Source of the DNA: UBA7985 sp965658725
Lineage (GTDB): Bacteria > Pseudomonadota > Alphaproteobacteria > UBA7985
DNA: 10,895 nucleotides
Reading direction: 5' to 3'
Assembly (NCBI GenBank): GCA_965658725.1
Contig: CBFHUI010000087.1
Location: 1-10,895, forward strand
Shown here: positions 1 to 7,273 of the stretch, piece by piece
Numbering within the stretch: position 1 is the first letter of the stretch
Layout of the letters: the number at the start of each line of letters is the position of its first letter
Translations under genes and position numbers: made by a program
The notes under the pieces: model-generated
The model's database searches: none
What the model saw: the letters and a program-made list of their open reading frames with translations, nothing else
Told to the model about the DNA's origin: nothing

Positions 1-651
1 GCAGGTGATGACCAGCGTGGGCGCGGTGATGGGCGTGGGCGGGCGGACCAGCTCTGGCACGCCGTTGGCCAGCACCCAGGTGGTCTGCGCGTAGCCTTCC
101 GGGTCCACCTGCAGCCGCCACTGGCGGACCAGATCGACGGTCTCGGGCTGCTCCGCGCGGAAGCGGGGCGTGAACCAGCGTTCCAGCGCGGCGGGCAGGG
201 TGCTCATCGTGCCTTGCTCGCGCACGGTCGCCGCGCGGGCCTCGACGGCGCGCTGCCCCTCTGGGCCGCGATCGTGGGGGCTGTTGAGGATGGCAAGCGC
301 GCTCAGCCGTTCGGGCCGATCCAGCGCGAACCGCCGGTTGATCATCCCGCCGATGGAAAACCCGACCAGCGCAGCACGCTCCGCGCCCACGGTGTCGAGC
401 AGGTCCACAATTTGCTCGGCGTAGAGGCTCAGGGTCGCTGTGCGCGGCGGCGGCGCGCTCTCGCCGTGGCCGTAAAGGTCATAGGTCAGCACGGCATAGC
501 GCGCGGCAAAGGCATTGAGCATGGGGTCGAACAGCCGCCGCGACAGTCCCAGTCCGTGGATCAGCACCACAAGCGGCTGAGCGCTCGGCTCGCCCCGGCA
601 GGTGTAGGCCGTGCCTTGGGCGGTGAACTGGGTCGCGGCGTGCTCCTTCAC
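1..651 (-). CDS. alpha/beta hydrolase (partial, 3' end beyond window)
   Basis: This is the last visible gene of the minus-strand operon. The frame is open from a GTG at 649-651 to the window edge (217 codons). Seen: an oxyanion-hole HG at residues 32-33 (LIHGLG), the conserved YDLYGHGES strand-turn near 58-65, and the nucleophile elbow GFSIGG with Ser99. An RWF(T)PRF motif near 158-164 recalls 3-oxoadipate enol-lactonase (PcaD)-like hydrolases. The family is usually about 260 residues, so roughly 45 C-terminal residues, including the catalytic His, lie outside the window. The GTG start follows the stop of the upstream gene by only 4 bp, which suggests translational coupling; the start is not certain because no well-spaced Shine-Dalgarno is seen. 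The family hydrolyses esters, lactones or amides; the substrate here is unknown. It is clearly paralogous to the hydrolase at 6487-7260. Confidence 0.85.
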   Translation of the reverse strand, partial: MKEHAATQFTAQGTAYTCRGEPSAQPLVVLIHGLGLSRRLFDPMLNAFAARYAVLTYDLYGHGESAPPPRTATLSLYAEQIVDLLDTVGAERAALVGFSIGGMINRRFALDRPERLSALAILNSPHDRGPEGQRAVEARAATVREQGTMSTLPAALERWFTPRFRAEQPETVDLVRQWRLQVDPEGYAQTTWVLANGVPELVRPPTPITAPTLVITC

Positions 652-655
652 GGCC

Positions 656-1252
656 TCAGACCCCCGCCGGGTTGTCCACGTCGCGCCCCATTTCCTTGAG
701 GTCGGAGTAGCGGTTCCCGATGCGGTGGTTGGGGTGCCCGCCCACCGATGCCCCCAGCGCTACGACGATTTCGTCTTCAGCGGGCGCGTCAGGGATGGTC
801 AGGTGGATGGTCTGGTAATGACTGCGCAGCCCACCGTCGTCCTTGTGCATCAGCGGAATCATCATCGCTGTGCCCATGGCGCCGCGCGTGTTGGTGAAGG
901 CGAGGTAGGATTTGGCGTTGATCGCCTCGCGGAACTCGTTTCCGAACCACAGTGTGTGTGTAAGCGCCTGCGCGTGCTCAACTTCGCCGCCCGAGCCGAC
1001 GTTCGACGCCTTGCCGCAGCCTTCCAGCGCGTCACCGACTGTGTCGATCAGCATGCCGGTCAGCAGCTTGCCCAGAACTGGCCCGTGCTCCCGGATCTCG
1101 GGGCCGAGGTCTTCGACATAGCCCCGCCCGAACCAAGGATTGCGGATGACAGCCAGTGCCGCGACCAGCTTGGTGGGCGCGTCGAGCGCTTTGCCGCCTT
1201 CGATAAAGGTGTCCTGAATGTGCAGCAGGGTGCGGCGGATTTCTACGGCCAT
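656..1252 (-). CDS. DUF1185 / 'amino acid synthesis' family protein (PF06684)
   Basis: A 198-residue cytoplasmic protein with no signal peptide or membrane segment. Recognised from the family pattern: an N-terminal RRTLLHIQDTFIEGGK-like stretch, a central NPWFGRGYVEDL motif, a Gly-rich GxASNVGSGGEVEHA segment, and a C-terminal GASVGGHPNHRIGNR motif. Full length fits the family (about 190-200 residues). Known for the family: crystal structures show a variant of the Bacillus chorismate-mutase fold, and a role in amino-acid metabolism has been suggested, but no reaction is established. It lies between an LLM flavin oxidoreductase (50 bp upstream) and an alpha/beta hydrolase (4 bp downstream) in one operon, so it probably acts on an intermediate of the same pathway. 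The ATG is preceded by GAGGA about 11 nt upstream. Function beyond family membership is unknown. Confidence 0.85.
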   Translation of the reverse strand: MAVEIRRTLLHIQDTFIEGGKALDAPTKLVAALAVIRNPWFGRGYVEDLGPEIREHGPVLGKLLTGMLIDTVGDALEGCGKASNVGSGGEVEHAQALTHTLWFGNEFREAINAKSYLAFTNTRGAMGTAMMIPLMHKDDGGLRSHYQTIHLTIPDAPAEDEIVVALGASVGGHPNHRIGNRYSDLKEMGRDVDNPAGV

Positions 1253-1302
1253 GGCGGGGGTGTCCTCTGTGATTTTCCTGTGGGGCGCGCGCAGATTTGC
1301 GG

Positions 1303-2337
1303 CTAGGCAAAGTGGGGCATGACGCGGTCGATGAAGCGGGACAGCGAGCGCTTTTGCGTCTCCATATCCAACCCCATGGAAGCGTAGTAGATAAAGGCAT
1401 CGACGCCGAGGTCGCGGTAAGCGGAAAGCTTCTCCTTCGCCTGCTCCGCCGACCCGAACATCAGGTTTTCTTCCAGCGTTTCAGGGTCATAGCGCATGTT
1501 TCCGTCGAGCTGGTCGTTGGGAACGCGCTCGGGGAAGCCGTTTATCACCTCGCCCTTCTTCTGCATCAGATTGCCGAATTGCCCCAGCGTATGCCGCAGC
1601 GCGCCGAGCGCCGCCTGACGGTCGGTCTCGTTTTCATAGATCGCCGTATGGCGCATCATGGCGAAGGTGCCGGTGTAGGGCGTGGGGGCCTTGGCGATGG
1701 CTTCGTCAAGTTGGGCCCGGTACTTCTCCGCTTCGGCAAAAGGCATGGTCAGGGGCCAACTCATGATATTGGCGTTGTTTGCGACCGCGTAGTCGAAGGT
1801 AATCGGCGAGCGCGCCGCGACCCACAGCGGTACGTCGTCTTGCACCGGCTTTGGGCAGGATGTCGCCGAGGGGAACTGCCAGAAGCGGCCCTCATGAGCG
1901 ACATCACCCGCCCAGAGCTGTTTGATTAGGGGCAGCATCTCTTGCATGTACTGCCAGGAATCCCGTTGCTCTAAGCCCGGCTTCATTCGGTCAAACTCGC
2001 GCTGATACGCGCCCGATCCCAGCCCCAACTCCAGTCGTCCGTCCGAGAGCAAATCCAGCAGCGCGGCTTCTCCTGCAAGGTTGATCGGGTGCCAGTAGGC
2101 GGCATTCGCCACCCCACAGCCCAGCCGCATACGTGAGGTAATTCCTGCCCACCACGTCAGAATCTGGAACGGGTTCGGGGCGATGGTCATCTCCAGCGCG
2201 TGGTGTTCGGCAGCCCATGCAATCTCAAAGCCCGCGTCATCGGCCATGCGGATCATATCTTCGACATGACGCCGTACGGTCATCATCGGCGTGTCGGTCG
2301 TCGTGCGCTCAAGGTTGATGGCGAGGTGGAACTTCAT
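1303..2337 (-). CDS. LLM class (luciferase-like) flavin-dependent oxidoreductase
   Basis: A 344-residue protein of the bacterial luciferase superfamily. Seen: an N-terminal MKFHLAINLER strand, the superfamily hallmark AEHHALEM (EHH at 44-46) after the first helix, a DLLSDGRLELGLGSG motif that contributes to the flavin phosphate site, and a C-terminal helix ending RVMPHF. The length (about 340) is normal. Members use reduced FMN (or F420 in some lineages) and O2 to hydroxylate or cleave substrates such as long-chain aldehydes, sulfonates, N-heterocycles (RutA) or chelators; the substrate here is unknown. The start is set at ATG 2337 because GGAGG lies 8 nt upstream; a GTG at 2340 immediately before it is only 5 nt from that site. 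It follows the aldehyde dehydrogenase by 26 bp and is presumably co-transcribed. No flavin reductase is in the window. Confidence 0.88.
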   Translation of the reverse strand: MKFHLAINLERTTTDTPMMTVRRHVEDMIRMADDAGFEIAWAAEHHALEMTIAPNPFQILTWWAGITSRMRLGCGVANAAYWHPINLAGEAALLDLLSDGRLELGLGSGAYQREFDRMKPGLEQRDSWQYMQEMLPLIKQLWAGDVAHEGRFWQFPSATSCPKPVQDDVPLWVAARSPITFDYAVANNANIMSWPLTMPFAEAEKYRAQLDEAIAKAPTPYTGTFAMMRHTAIYENETDRQAALGALRHTLGQFGNLMQKKGEVINGFPERVPNDQLDGNMRYDPETLEENLMFGSAEQAKEKLSAYRDLGVDAFIYYASMGLDMETQKRSLSRFIDRVMPHFA

Positions 2338-2345
2338 CACGGGAT

Positions 2346-2350
2346 CCTCC
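2346..2350 (-). promoter_or_regulatory. Shine-Dalgarno GGAGG for the LLM oxidoreductase
   Basis: GGAGG on the minus strand ends 8 nt before ATG 2337. It decides the start in favour of this ATG over the adjacent in-frame GTG at 2340, where spacing would be 5 nt. Confidence 0.7.
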
Positions 2351-2363
2351 AGTTCAGGCAGCG

Positions 2364-3842
2364 CTAGCGGGGCTGGAAAGGTGACGAGAGCGGCTCGTCA
2401 GAGAGGTTCATCCAGACCGTCTTGGGTCGGGTGTAGTCGTACATGGCCTGCATCCCCGCTTCGCGGCCATAGCCCGACATCTTCTCCCCGCCAAAGGCTG
2501 CAATGGGAGAGATGGCGCGGTAGGTGTTGACCCAGACGATGCCTGCGCGGATGGCTTTGGCCATGCGGATCGAGCGCGCGCTGTCGCGAGTGAAGATCCC
2601 CGCGGCGAGCCCGTGGGCGGATTGGTTGGCAAGCGCCAGCACGTGCGCTTCGTCCCGGAAGCGCTGCACCGTGAGCACGGGGCCAAACAACTCGGTATCG
2701 ACGATGTCCAGCGAGGGGTCAGGCGCTTCGATGATGGTCGGTTCAAAATACTGCGCGCTCAGGCCTGCGGGCTGCGTGCCTCCCGTCAGGACGCGCCCGC
2801 CTTGCGCGGTGGCCGTCGCGATTTGGCTGCGGATGTGCTCCACCTGCGCGCGGGTGCACAGCGGGCCCATCTCGGTTTCTTCGGCCATGGGGTCACCGAT
2901 GCGGATGCCTTGAGCAGTGGCGATCATGCGTTCGAGGAAAGCGTCTGCGATGCCGTCTTGAAGGAACAGGCGAGACCCCGCGACACAGCTTTGGCCCGAG
3001 GCCCCAAAAATCCCCGCGACCGACCCGTTGACCGCGCTTTCCAGATTGGCGTCATCAAACACGATAAAGGGCGACTTGCCGCCCAGTTCCAGCGACAGGG
3101 CAGCGTAGTTCTCAGCCGTGTTCCGAATGACGTGCGCCGCTGCCTTGGGGCCGCCGGTAAAGGAAACACGGGCCACCAGTGGATGGCTCGTCAGCGCTCG
3201 GCCGCAGGGCTCGCCGTGGCCGGTAACGATGTTGATCACCCCAGCGGGGATACCAGCCTGTTCGACCAGCTCGCCAAAGGCCAGCAGGGGGGTCGAGGCC
3301 TCCTCACTGGCTTTGAGCACGATTGTATTGCCCGCGGCCAGCGCCGGTCCGATTTTCACCGCGCTGAGGAACATTTGCGAGTTCCACGGGATCACCGCTG
3401 CAACAACGCCCAGCGGTTCGCGGTCGGTAAAGACGAACATGTCCGGCTTGTCGATGGGTAGGGTTTCGCCACTGATTTTGTCCGCCGCGCCGGCGAAGAA
3501 GTGGAAGTACTCAGCGATATACTTGGCCTGCCAGGCCGTCTCTTTGAACATCTTGCCGGTATCGCGCGTCTCGACACGGCCCAGCGCTTCGGAGTTCTCG
3601 GCGAGTAGATCACCCAGCTTGCCCAGCAGCTTACCGCGTTGGGATGGGGTGAGGCTGGCCCATGGGCCTTCGGTCTGCGCGCGGTGAGCGGCGCGGACGG
3701 CGGCGTCAACATCGGCTTCGGTGGCTTCGGGAATGCTGGCCCAGGCCTGATTGGTCGCCGGATCGACTGAGTCAAACCGGCCCCCATCGCTGGCATCAAC
3801 CCACTGGCCATCGATCAGCATTTTGTAGACTTCAAGCGCCAT
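2364..3842 (-). CDS. NAD(P)-dependent aldehyde dehydrogenase
   Basis: A 492-residue ALDH-superfamily enzyme of typical length that oxidises an aldehyde to a carboxylate. Seen: IPWNSQ with the conserved Asn154, the cofactor-binding Lys177 in LKASE, an FTGG turn at 228-231 of the Rossmann fold, the general base Glu252 in LELGGKSP, and the catalytic nucleophile Cys286 in GQSC. All key residues are intact. The overall pattern (MLIDGQWVDA start, WVNTYR, GGEKMSGYGREAG near the C terminus) is that of the betaine-aldehyde/gamma-aminobutyraldehyde-type branch, but the substrate cannot be assigned. It is the first gene of the minus-strand operon. ATG 3842 is preceded by GGGGAGG with 10-nt spacing, and it faces a divergent LysR gene that probably controls it. 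It could clear an aldehyde produced by the flavin-dependent enzyme downstream. Confidence 0.93.
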   Translation of the reverse strand: MALEVYKMLIDGQWVDASDGGRFDSVDPATNQAWASIPEATEADVDAAVRAAHRAQTEGPWASLTPSQRGKLLGKLGDLLAENSEALGRVETRDTGKMFKETAWQAKYIAEYFHFFAGAADKISGETLPIDKPDMFVFTDREPLGVVAAVIPWNSQMFLSAVKIGPALAAGNTIVLKASEEASTPLLAFGELVEQAGIPAGVINIVTGHGEPCGRALTSHPLVARVSFTGGPKAAAHVIRNTAENYAALSLELGGKSPFIVFDDANLESAVNGSVAGIFGASGQSCVAGSRLFLQDGIADAFLERMIATAQGIRIGDPMAEETEMGPLCTRAQVEHIRSQIATATAQGGRVLTGGTQPAGLSAQYFEPTIIEAPDPSLDIVDTELFGPVLTVQRFRDEAHVLALANQSAHGLAAGIFTRDSARSIRMAKAIRAGIVWVNTYRAISPIAAFGGEKMSGYGREAGMQAMYDYTRPKTVWMNLSDEPLSSPFQPR

Positions 3843-3955
3843 AGCTCACGCGCCTCCCCAGCGACGTTTTGTCCTTCAGCTCTTCCTAAATCATCCCTTT
3901 CCTATATGAAATTGAAATTAATCGCCGTTTAAATTCGAAAAGAGTGAACTTAAAC
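3843..3955. promoter_or_regulatory. Divergent AT-rich promoter/operator region between ALDH operon and lysR
   Basis: A 113-bp gap between two divergent start codons, noticeably AT-rich at 3895-3955 compared with the GC-rich surroundings. It holds a tandem GAAATT GAAATT repeat (3908-3919) and an imperfect TTT-N7-AAA dyad (3928-3940) that fits the T-N11-A core of LysR-type operators. The GGGGAGG for the ALDH gene is at 3853-3859. No convincing -35/-10 pair was found in either direction, which is common for activator-dependent promoters. The divergent layout is the classical LysR arrangement in which one site serves both autorepression and operon activation. Location is well supported; the exact operator is a guess. 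Confidence 0.55.
3941..3946 (+). promoter_or_regulatory. Ribosome binding site (AGAGTG) for the LysR gene
   Basis: The purine-rich AGAGTG lies 9 nt before ATG 3956. It supports this ATG over the in-frame GTG at 3944, which would overlap the site itself and lacks an upstream purine tract at normal spacing. Confidence 0.45.
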
Positions 3956-4777
3956 ATGAACATCACGGCCATTCAGACCTTTCTCGCTATCGTCGAGACT
4001 GGCTCACTGGTTCGCGCGTCCGAGCGGCTGAATGTCACCCAGTCCACGGTCACTGCCCGGCTTAAGGCGCTGGAAGATGCTTTGGGGCAGACGCTGATCA
4101 ACCGGTCAAAGACCGGGGCGACCTGCACCAGTGCCGGGCTTCGGCTGCAGCGCTATGCGCAGACGATCTCTGGCATGTGGCGACAGGCGCGGTTGGAGGT
4201 GTCTTCGCCAACCGGCAGCCGGGTGTTTCGCAACTGCGCGGTGCATACTGATCTGTGGGACTGGTGGGGTGAGCGGCTGTTTGGCGCCTTGGATGAGCAC
4301 GCGGGGATCAGCGTTTCCGTGTTTACAGGCGGGGAGAGCGATTTAACCGGCTGGCTTGATAGCGGATTGGTGGACAGCGCGCTGGGCTATGTGCCGATCA
4401 CGCGGGCAGGGGTGGTGAACACAGCCGTGGGGGAGGATCGGCTCGTGTTGGTCTCAACCGATCCCGATGCGCCCTTGCGCTTCGATCCGGGCTATCTCTA
4501 CGTGGATTACGGCGAAGACTTCAGCCAGCAGCACATGACCTTCTATGCCGACGCCAACTCGGCCCGGCTGACCTTCAACGCGCCCGCGCCCGCGCTGGCG
4601 TTCATCCTGCGCACCGGAGGGACGGCTTATCTGCCCGAGCGGATGGTCGAGGATGCTCTGGCAGAGGGACGGTTGCACCGGCTGAAGGATGCGCCGGTGT
4701 TTCGGCGTGTGGTGTTTCTCAACCGCAAGGGCGACACGGCACTCGATCCCGATTTGTGGGCTGAGGTTGCAGGTTAG
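3956..4777 (+). CDS. LysR-type transcriptional regulator
   Basis: A 273-residue protein. Residues 1-62 form the conserved LysR winged helix-turn-helix: FLAIVETGSL, then the recognition helix around NVTQSTVTARLKALE (26-40), then the GxTLINRSKTGATCTSAG wing. The remaining part is the effector-binding (periplasmic-binding-protein-like) domain, recognisable but short: a full LysR protein is usually about 300 residues. The wing has Cys (CTSAG) where Leu is usual. It is transcribed divergently from the aldehyde dehydrogenase operon and is the obvious candidate regulator of that operon; whether it also controls 5576-8326 or 8496-9599 is unknown. The inducer is probably a pathway substrate or intermediate. 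Its stop codon overlaps the stop of the convergent CAP-domain gene by 4 bp. Confidence 0.92.
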   Translation: MNITAIQTFLAIVETGSLVRASERLNVTQSTVTARLKALEDALGQTLINRSKTGATCTSAGLRLQRYAQTISGMWRQARLEVSSPTGSRVFRNCAVHTDLWDWWGERLFGALDEHAGISVSVFTGGESDLTGWLDSGLVDSALGYVPITRAGVVNTAVGEDRLVLVSTDPDAPLRFDPGYLYVDYGEDFSQQHMTFYADANSARLTFNAPAPALAFILRTGGTAYLPERMVEDALAEGRLHRLKDAPVFRRVVFLNRKGDTALDPDLWAEVAG

Positions 4778-5454
4778 AGGCACCCACCCGGCCCGGGGGT
4801 CGCAAAGACTTGCGCGGCGTAGACCCGGCTCTGGTCCCGGGTCACGGCCACCGCCAGCCCTGCTTCAGCAAAGGCACCGACCATGTTCTGCCGGTGACCG
4901 GGCGAGTTGATCCAGCCGGTCATCATGATCTCTGCCACGTCATTGGCCTCGCCAAAGACCGACGACCGCGCGATGTTCTCAGCCCACGGCGCGCCATTGG
5001 TGCAGGTGGTGTAGCCCGCATCCTCGATCCGCTCGCCCGCGCGCTGACCGTCGGCAGAGTGGCTGAGCGTGTTCTTGCGCGCCATCACGTCGGCCAGCGA
5101 CTGCGCTGCACGGTCGAGCAGGGGATTGCGACCGAGCGCCGGTTTGCCCTGCTCGGCACGGAAAGCCTGCAGCCGGGCAAACAGCGCGTCATCCAGCGTG
5201 GTGAGAGAGACATCACCGCTTGCCGGACTGACCGGCAGCGCAGCGCCGGATGGGGGTGAGGGATTGCCAGCAGCGGCCGGCTCCTTGGTGCTGCCTGCGC
5301 CCTGTGTGGCCAGAGGACTGGGCGCATCACCCAGCGCCGAGCACCCGGACGCCGCTAGGGCGACACTCAGCAGCAGGGAAACAGACAATGCCGGAGCCAA
5401 GCAGCACGCCGCTTTAAACCCCTCCACCGCCAAAGCCCCTGTTCGCCAAACCAT
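4774..5454 (-). CDS. CAP/SCP-domain lipoprotein (predicted)
   Basis: A 226-residue exported protein. Seen: a hydrophobic N-terminal segment (about 15-36) ending in AASGC with a candidate lipobox Cys38. A low-complexity Ala/Pro/Ser/Gly linker follows at 40-80. Residues about 85-222 form a CAP domain with the bacterial signatures NTLSHSADG (His132), WAENIA (Glu159) and GWINSPGHRQNM (His187), matching the conserved His/Glu pocket of the CAP superfamily. Bacterial CAP proteins are extracytoplasmic and mostly of unknown biochemical role. The start is the best-placed ATG but lacks a strong Shine-Dalgarno; part of the preceding positively charged stretch could be mis-assigned. It sits alone between two operons, converges with the LysR gene, and does not obviously belong to the metabolic pathway. 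Confidence 0.85.
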   Translation of the reverse strand: MVWRTGALAVEGFKAACCLAPALSVSLLLSVALAASGCSALGDAPSPLATQGAGSTKEPAAAGNPSPPSGAALPVSPASGDVSLTTLDDALFARLQAFRAEQGKPALGRNPLLDRAAQSLADVMARKNTLSHSADGQRAGERIEDAGYTTCTNGAPWAENIARSSVFGEANDVAEIMMTGWINSPGHRQNMVGAFAEAGLAVAVTRDQSRVYAAQVFATPGPGGCL

Positions 5455-5575
5455 CGCCCATGCCTGATCCTGTTCACCCCAGCATTGGGATTTAGCCGGA
5501 GTTTTGAGCCTCAGCGGGGCGAGAATGCGATGACTTGGGGGAGCAAAAGCGACTGAAATCAGACCCTTGAGGCAC
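5455..5575. other. Intergenic spacer between SDR gene and CAP lipoprotein gene
   Basis: A 121-bp gap between two minus-strand genes. Only tiny inverted repeats are seen: CCCA/TGGG around 5478-5489 and TGAG/CTCA near 5567-5577 at the SDR stop. Neither is followed by a U-tract in the transcript. No clear terminator or promoter is visible, though the spacing suggests that the CAP gene has its own promoter here. Confidence 0.35.
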
Positions 5576-6487
5576 TCAGCCAGCGGGATCGTCTACGTAC
5601 ATGCGCCAGTTGTGCTGTTCCTTGAAGCCCAGGACCTCGCGGATTTTACGGTTGGAATAGAGCGCCTCGAACTGGCCCAGCGTGCCGCGGACCGGGGTGC
5701 CGGGAAAGAACTGCTCGACCAAGTCAGCGGCTGGCAGATTGGCCGAGTTGTCGTCGTTGCCCGCGTTAAAGACCTGAAAGCCCAGCCCATCCTTTTGCAG
5801 GCACAAGTGCACGATCTGCCCCAGATCGCGCGCATCGATGTAACAGAACAGGTTCCGCCGCCGCACCGCCGGGTTGTCGAAGTAGTGGGGGAAGTTCTGC
5901 GCGTACTCGTGCGGCTCGATCACGTTGCCGATCCGCAGTGCGTAAATGTCCGCGCCCGTTCGCTTGGCAAAAGCGCGGGCGGTTTTCTCGTTGAGGACTT
6001 TGGAGAGGGCGTAGCTGTCGGTCGGGTTGACGTCGTAGTTGTCTTCATCGACCGGCAGATAGTCAGGGTTCACCTGACCATCGGCAAAGCATACGCCGTA
6101 GGTGGTCTCTGACGAGGCAATGACGATCTTGTCGATCCCCAGCGTGGTCGCTGCTTCGATGACGTTGTACGTGCCCATGGTGTTGACGCGGAAGGTCTCG
6201 TTGTCCGGCTTGAGCAGGATGCGCGGGACGGCGGCAAAGTGCACAACGGCATCAAAGCGCGGCACGCCTGTCCCCGGCTCCAACTCGTCAAAGTCGGCGT
6301 AGCTGGTGAGGACGTTGAACATCTGCCCGCCGTCGGTGATGTCGGCCAGCAGGTTATCGACGCCCGGATGATCCAGCGGGGTCAGATCGATGTTGACCAC
6401 GCGATAGCCTTGCTCGACCAAACACGGCACCACATGCCGCCCGGCCTTGCCCGAACCGCCGGTAAAGAGAATACGCTTGCGTTTCAT
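5576..6487 (-). CDS. NAD-dependent epimerase/dehydratase family protein (extended SDR)
   Basis: A 303-residue extended short-chain dehydrogenase. Seen: the Rossmann motif TGGSGKAGRH (Gly10, Gly11, Gly13, Gly16), an acidic Asp34 at the end of beta-2 favouring NAD(H) over NADP(H), HFAAVP at 83-88, the active-site SSETTYG (Ser125-Gly131), and the catalytic YxxxK at Tyr159/Lys163 (SYALSK). Length is typical. Family members epimerise, dehydrate or oxidise sugars and hydroxyl compounds; the substrate is unknown. ATG 6487 overlaps the stop of the upstream hydrolase (TAATG), so translation is likely coupled. The frame remains open upstream to 6541, but the Rossmann strand begins right at ATG 6487, so the longer start is rejected. 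In context it probably acts as a dehydrogenase or epimerase on an alcohol or sugar-like intermediate. Confidence 0.9.
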   Translation of the reverse strand: MKRKRILFTGGSGKAGRHVVPCLVEQGYRVVNIDLTPLDHPGVDNLLADITDGGQMFNVLTSYADFDELEPGTGVPRFDAVVHFAAVPRILLKPDNETFRVNTMGTYNVIEAATTLGIDKIVIASSETTYGVCFADGQVNPDYLPVDEDNYDVNPTDSYALSKVLNEKTARAFAKRTGADIYALRIGNVIEPHEYAQNFPHYFDNPAVRRRNLFCYIDARDLGQIVHLCLQKDGLGFQVFNAGNDDNSANLPAADLVEQFFPGTPVRGTLGQFEALYSNRKIREVLGFKEQHNWRMYVDDPAG

Positions 6488-7260
6488 TATTCTAGCCCTT
6501 CGATGAACCTCACCACATGCTCGGCGACCACGTCGCCGCACTCCAGCATGATCGAGTGCTTGACCTCGGGCAAGACCACCAACTGCCCTTGAGGCAGTGC
6601 ATCAGCAATGAGCCGGTTCAGACGGGGCGGGCAGCCGCCGTCGTTTTCGCCTGTCAGGACCAGGGCAGGTGCAGCCACCTCGGCGATCCAAGGGGCCATT
6701 TCTGTTTCTGCGTAGATGTCGAAGACGTTGAGGAAAACGTCTGTGTCCGTCGCGATCACCTGCTTCATCCGCGCCTCTACCACGTCCCCATTGTTCGCGA
6801 TGAAGGCGTCGGTGAACCAGCGGTTGGCGAGGGTGGCGAGGATTTCCGGCACACTTTGCGTGCGCATCGCCGCGACCACGCCCCGGACCTTGGCGCTGTC
6901 TTCCGCCGTCCGAAACGCGGCGGTGGAAAGCAAGCCAAGCGAGAGCACGCGTTGGGGGAAAGCGCGGGCGTAGGCCGGGCCGATCATCCCGCCCAGCGAA
7001 TGACCGGCAAGGTGCACGGCCTCAAACCCCGCGCGCTCCCGCACCCGCTCAAGATCTGCGACCAGAGCGTCGAGGCCGAAGCGACCGGCGGGCAGGGGCG
7101 AGGCGCCATGTCCGCGCAGGTCGTAGGTGACAACGCTAAAGTGTTGGGTCAGCAGCGGCATGGCCTTGCGCCATGTATTCTGTGCAGCGCCAATGCCGTG
7201 GATCAGGATCAGCGGCGGGCCTTTGCCGGTGACGGTAAAGGCGCAGTCGATCGGCTCCAT
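6487..7260 (-). CDS. alpha/beta hydrolase
   Basis: A complete 257-residue alpha/beta-fold hydrolase. Seen: oxyanion HG at 21-22 (LIHGIG), YDLRGHGAS at 46-54, nucleophile elbow GHSLGG with Ser88, acid candidates in TGEND (Glu205/Asp207), and catalytic His235 in EVKHSIM. The RWFTDAF motif at 147-153 again points to the enol-lactonase/PcaD-like group. Residue pattern and order make it a diverged paralogue of the hydrolase at 1-651. It begins 13 bp after the LLM oxidoreductase stop; an in-frame GTG at 7269 is an alternative start, but the ATG is preferred since the first strand (IDCAFTV) begins there. The gene shares one base with the next gene's start codon. It likely hydrolyses an ester, lactone or amide formed by the preceding flavin-dependent enzyme; this is inference. 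Confidence 0.92.
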   Translation of the reverse strand: MEPIDCAFTVTGKGPPLILIHGIGAAQNTWRKAMPLLTQHFSVVTYDLRGHGASPLPAGRFGLDALVADLERVRERAGFEAVHLAGHSLGGMIGPAYARAFPQRVLSLGLLSTAAFRTAEDSAKVRGVVAAMRTQSVPEILATLANRWFTDAFIANNGDVVEARMKQVIATDTDVFLNVFDIYAETEMAPWIAEVAAPALVLTGENDGGCPPRLNRLIADALPQGQLVVLPEVKHSIMLECGDVVAEHVVRFIEGLE

Positions 7261-7273
7261 CGCGTCCACGGTC

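Noticed and set aside
611..1306. Plus-strand frame of 231 codons opposite DUF1185
   Set aside because: The minus-strand protein matches PF06684 along its length; the plus frame has no recognisable domain.
2613..3461. A 282-codon plus-strand frame opposite the aldehyde dehydrogenase
   Set aside because: The minus-strand frame carries all ALDH catalytic motifs; the opposite frame is an artefact of high GC content.
5470..5575. Rho-independent terminator downstream of the SDR gene
   Set aside because: Only 4-bp stems (CCCA/TGGG, TGAG/CTCA) without a U-rich tail were found.
6488..6541. N-terminal extension of the SDR protein to an ATG at 6541
   Set aside because: It adds an Arg-rich stretch before the Rossmann strand and lies wholly inside the hydrolase gene; ATG 6487 with the TAATG overlap fits better.
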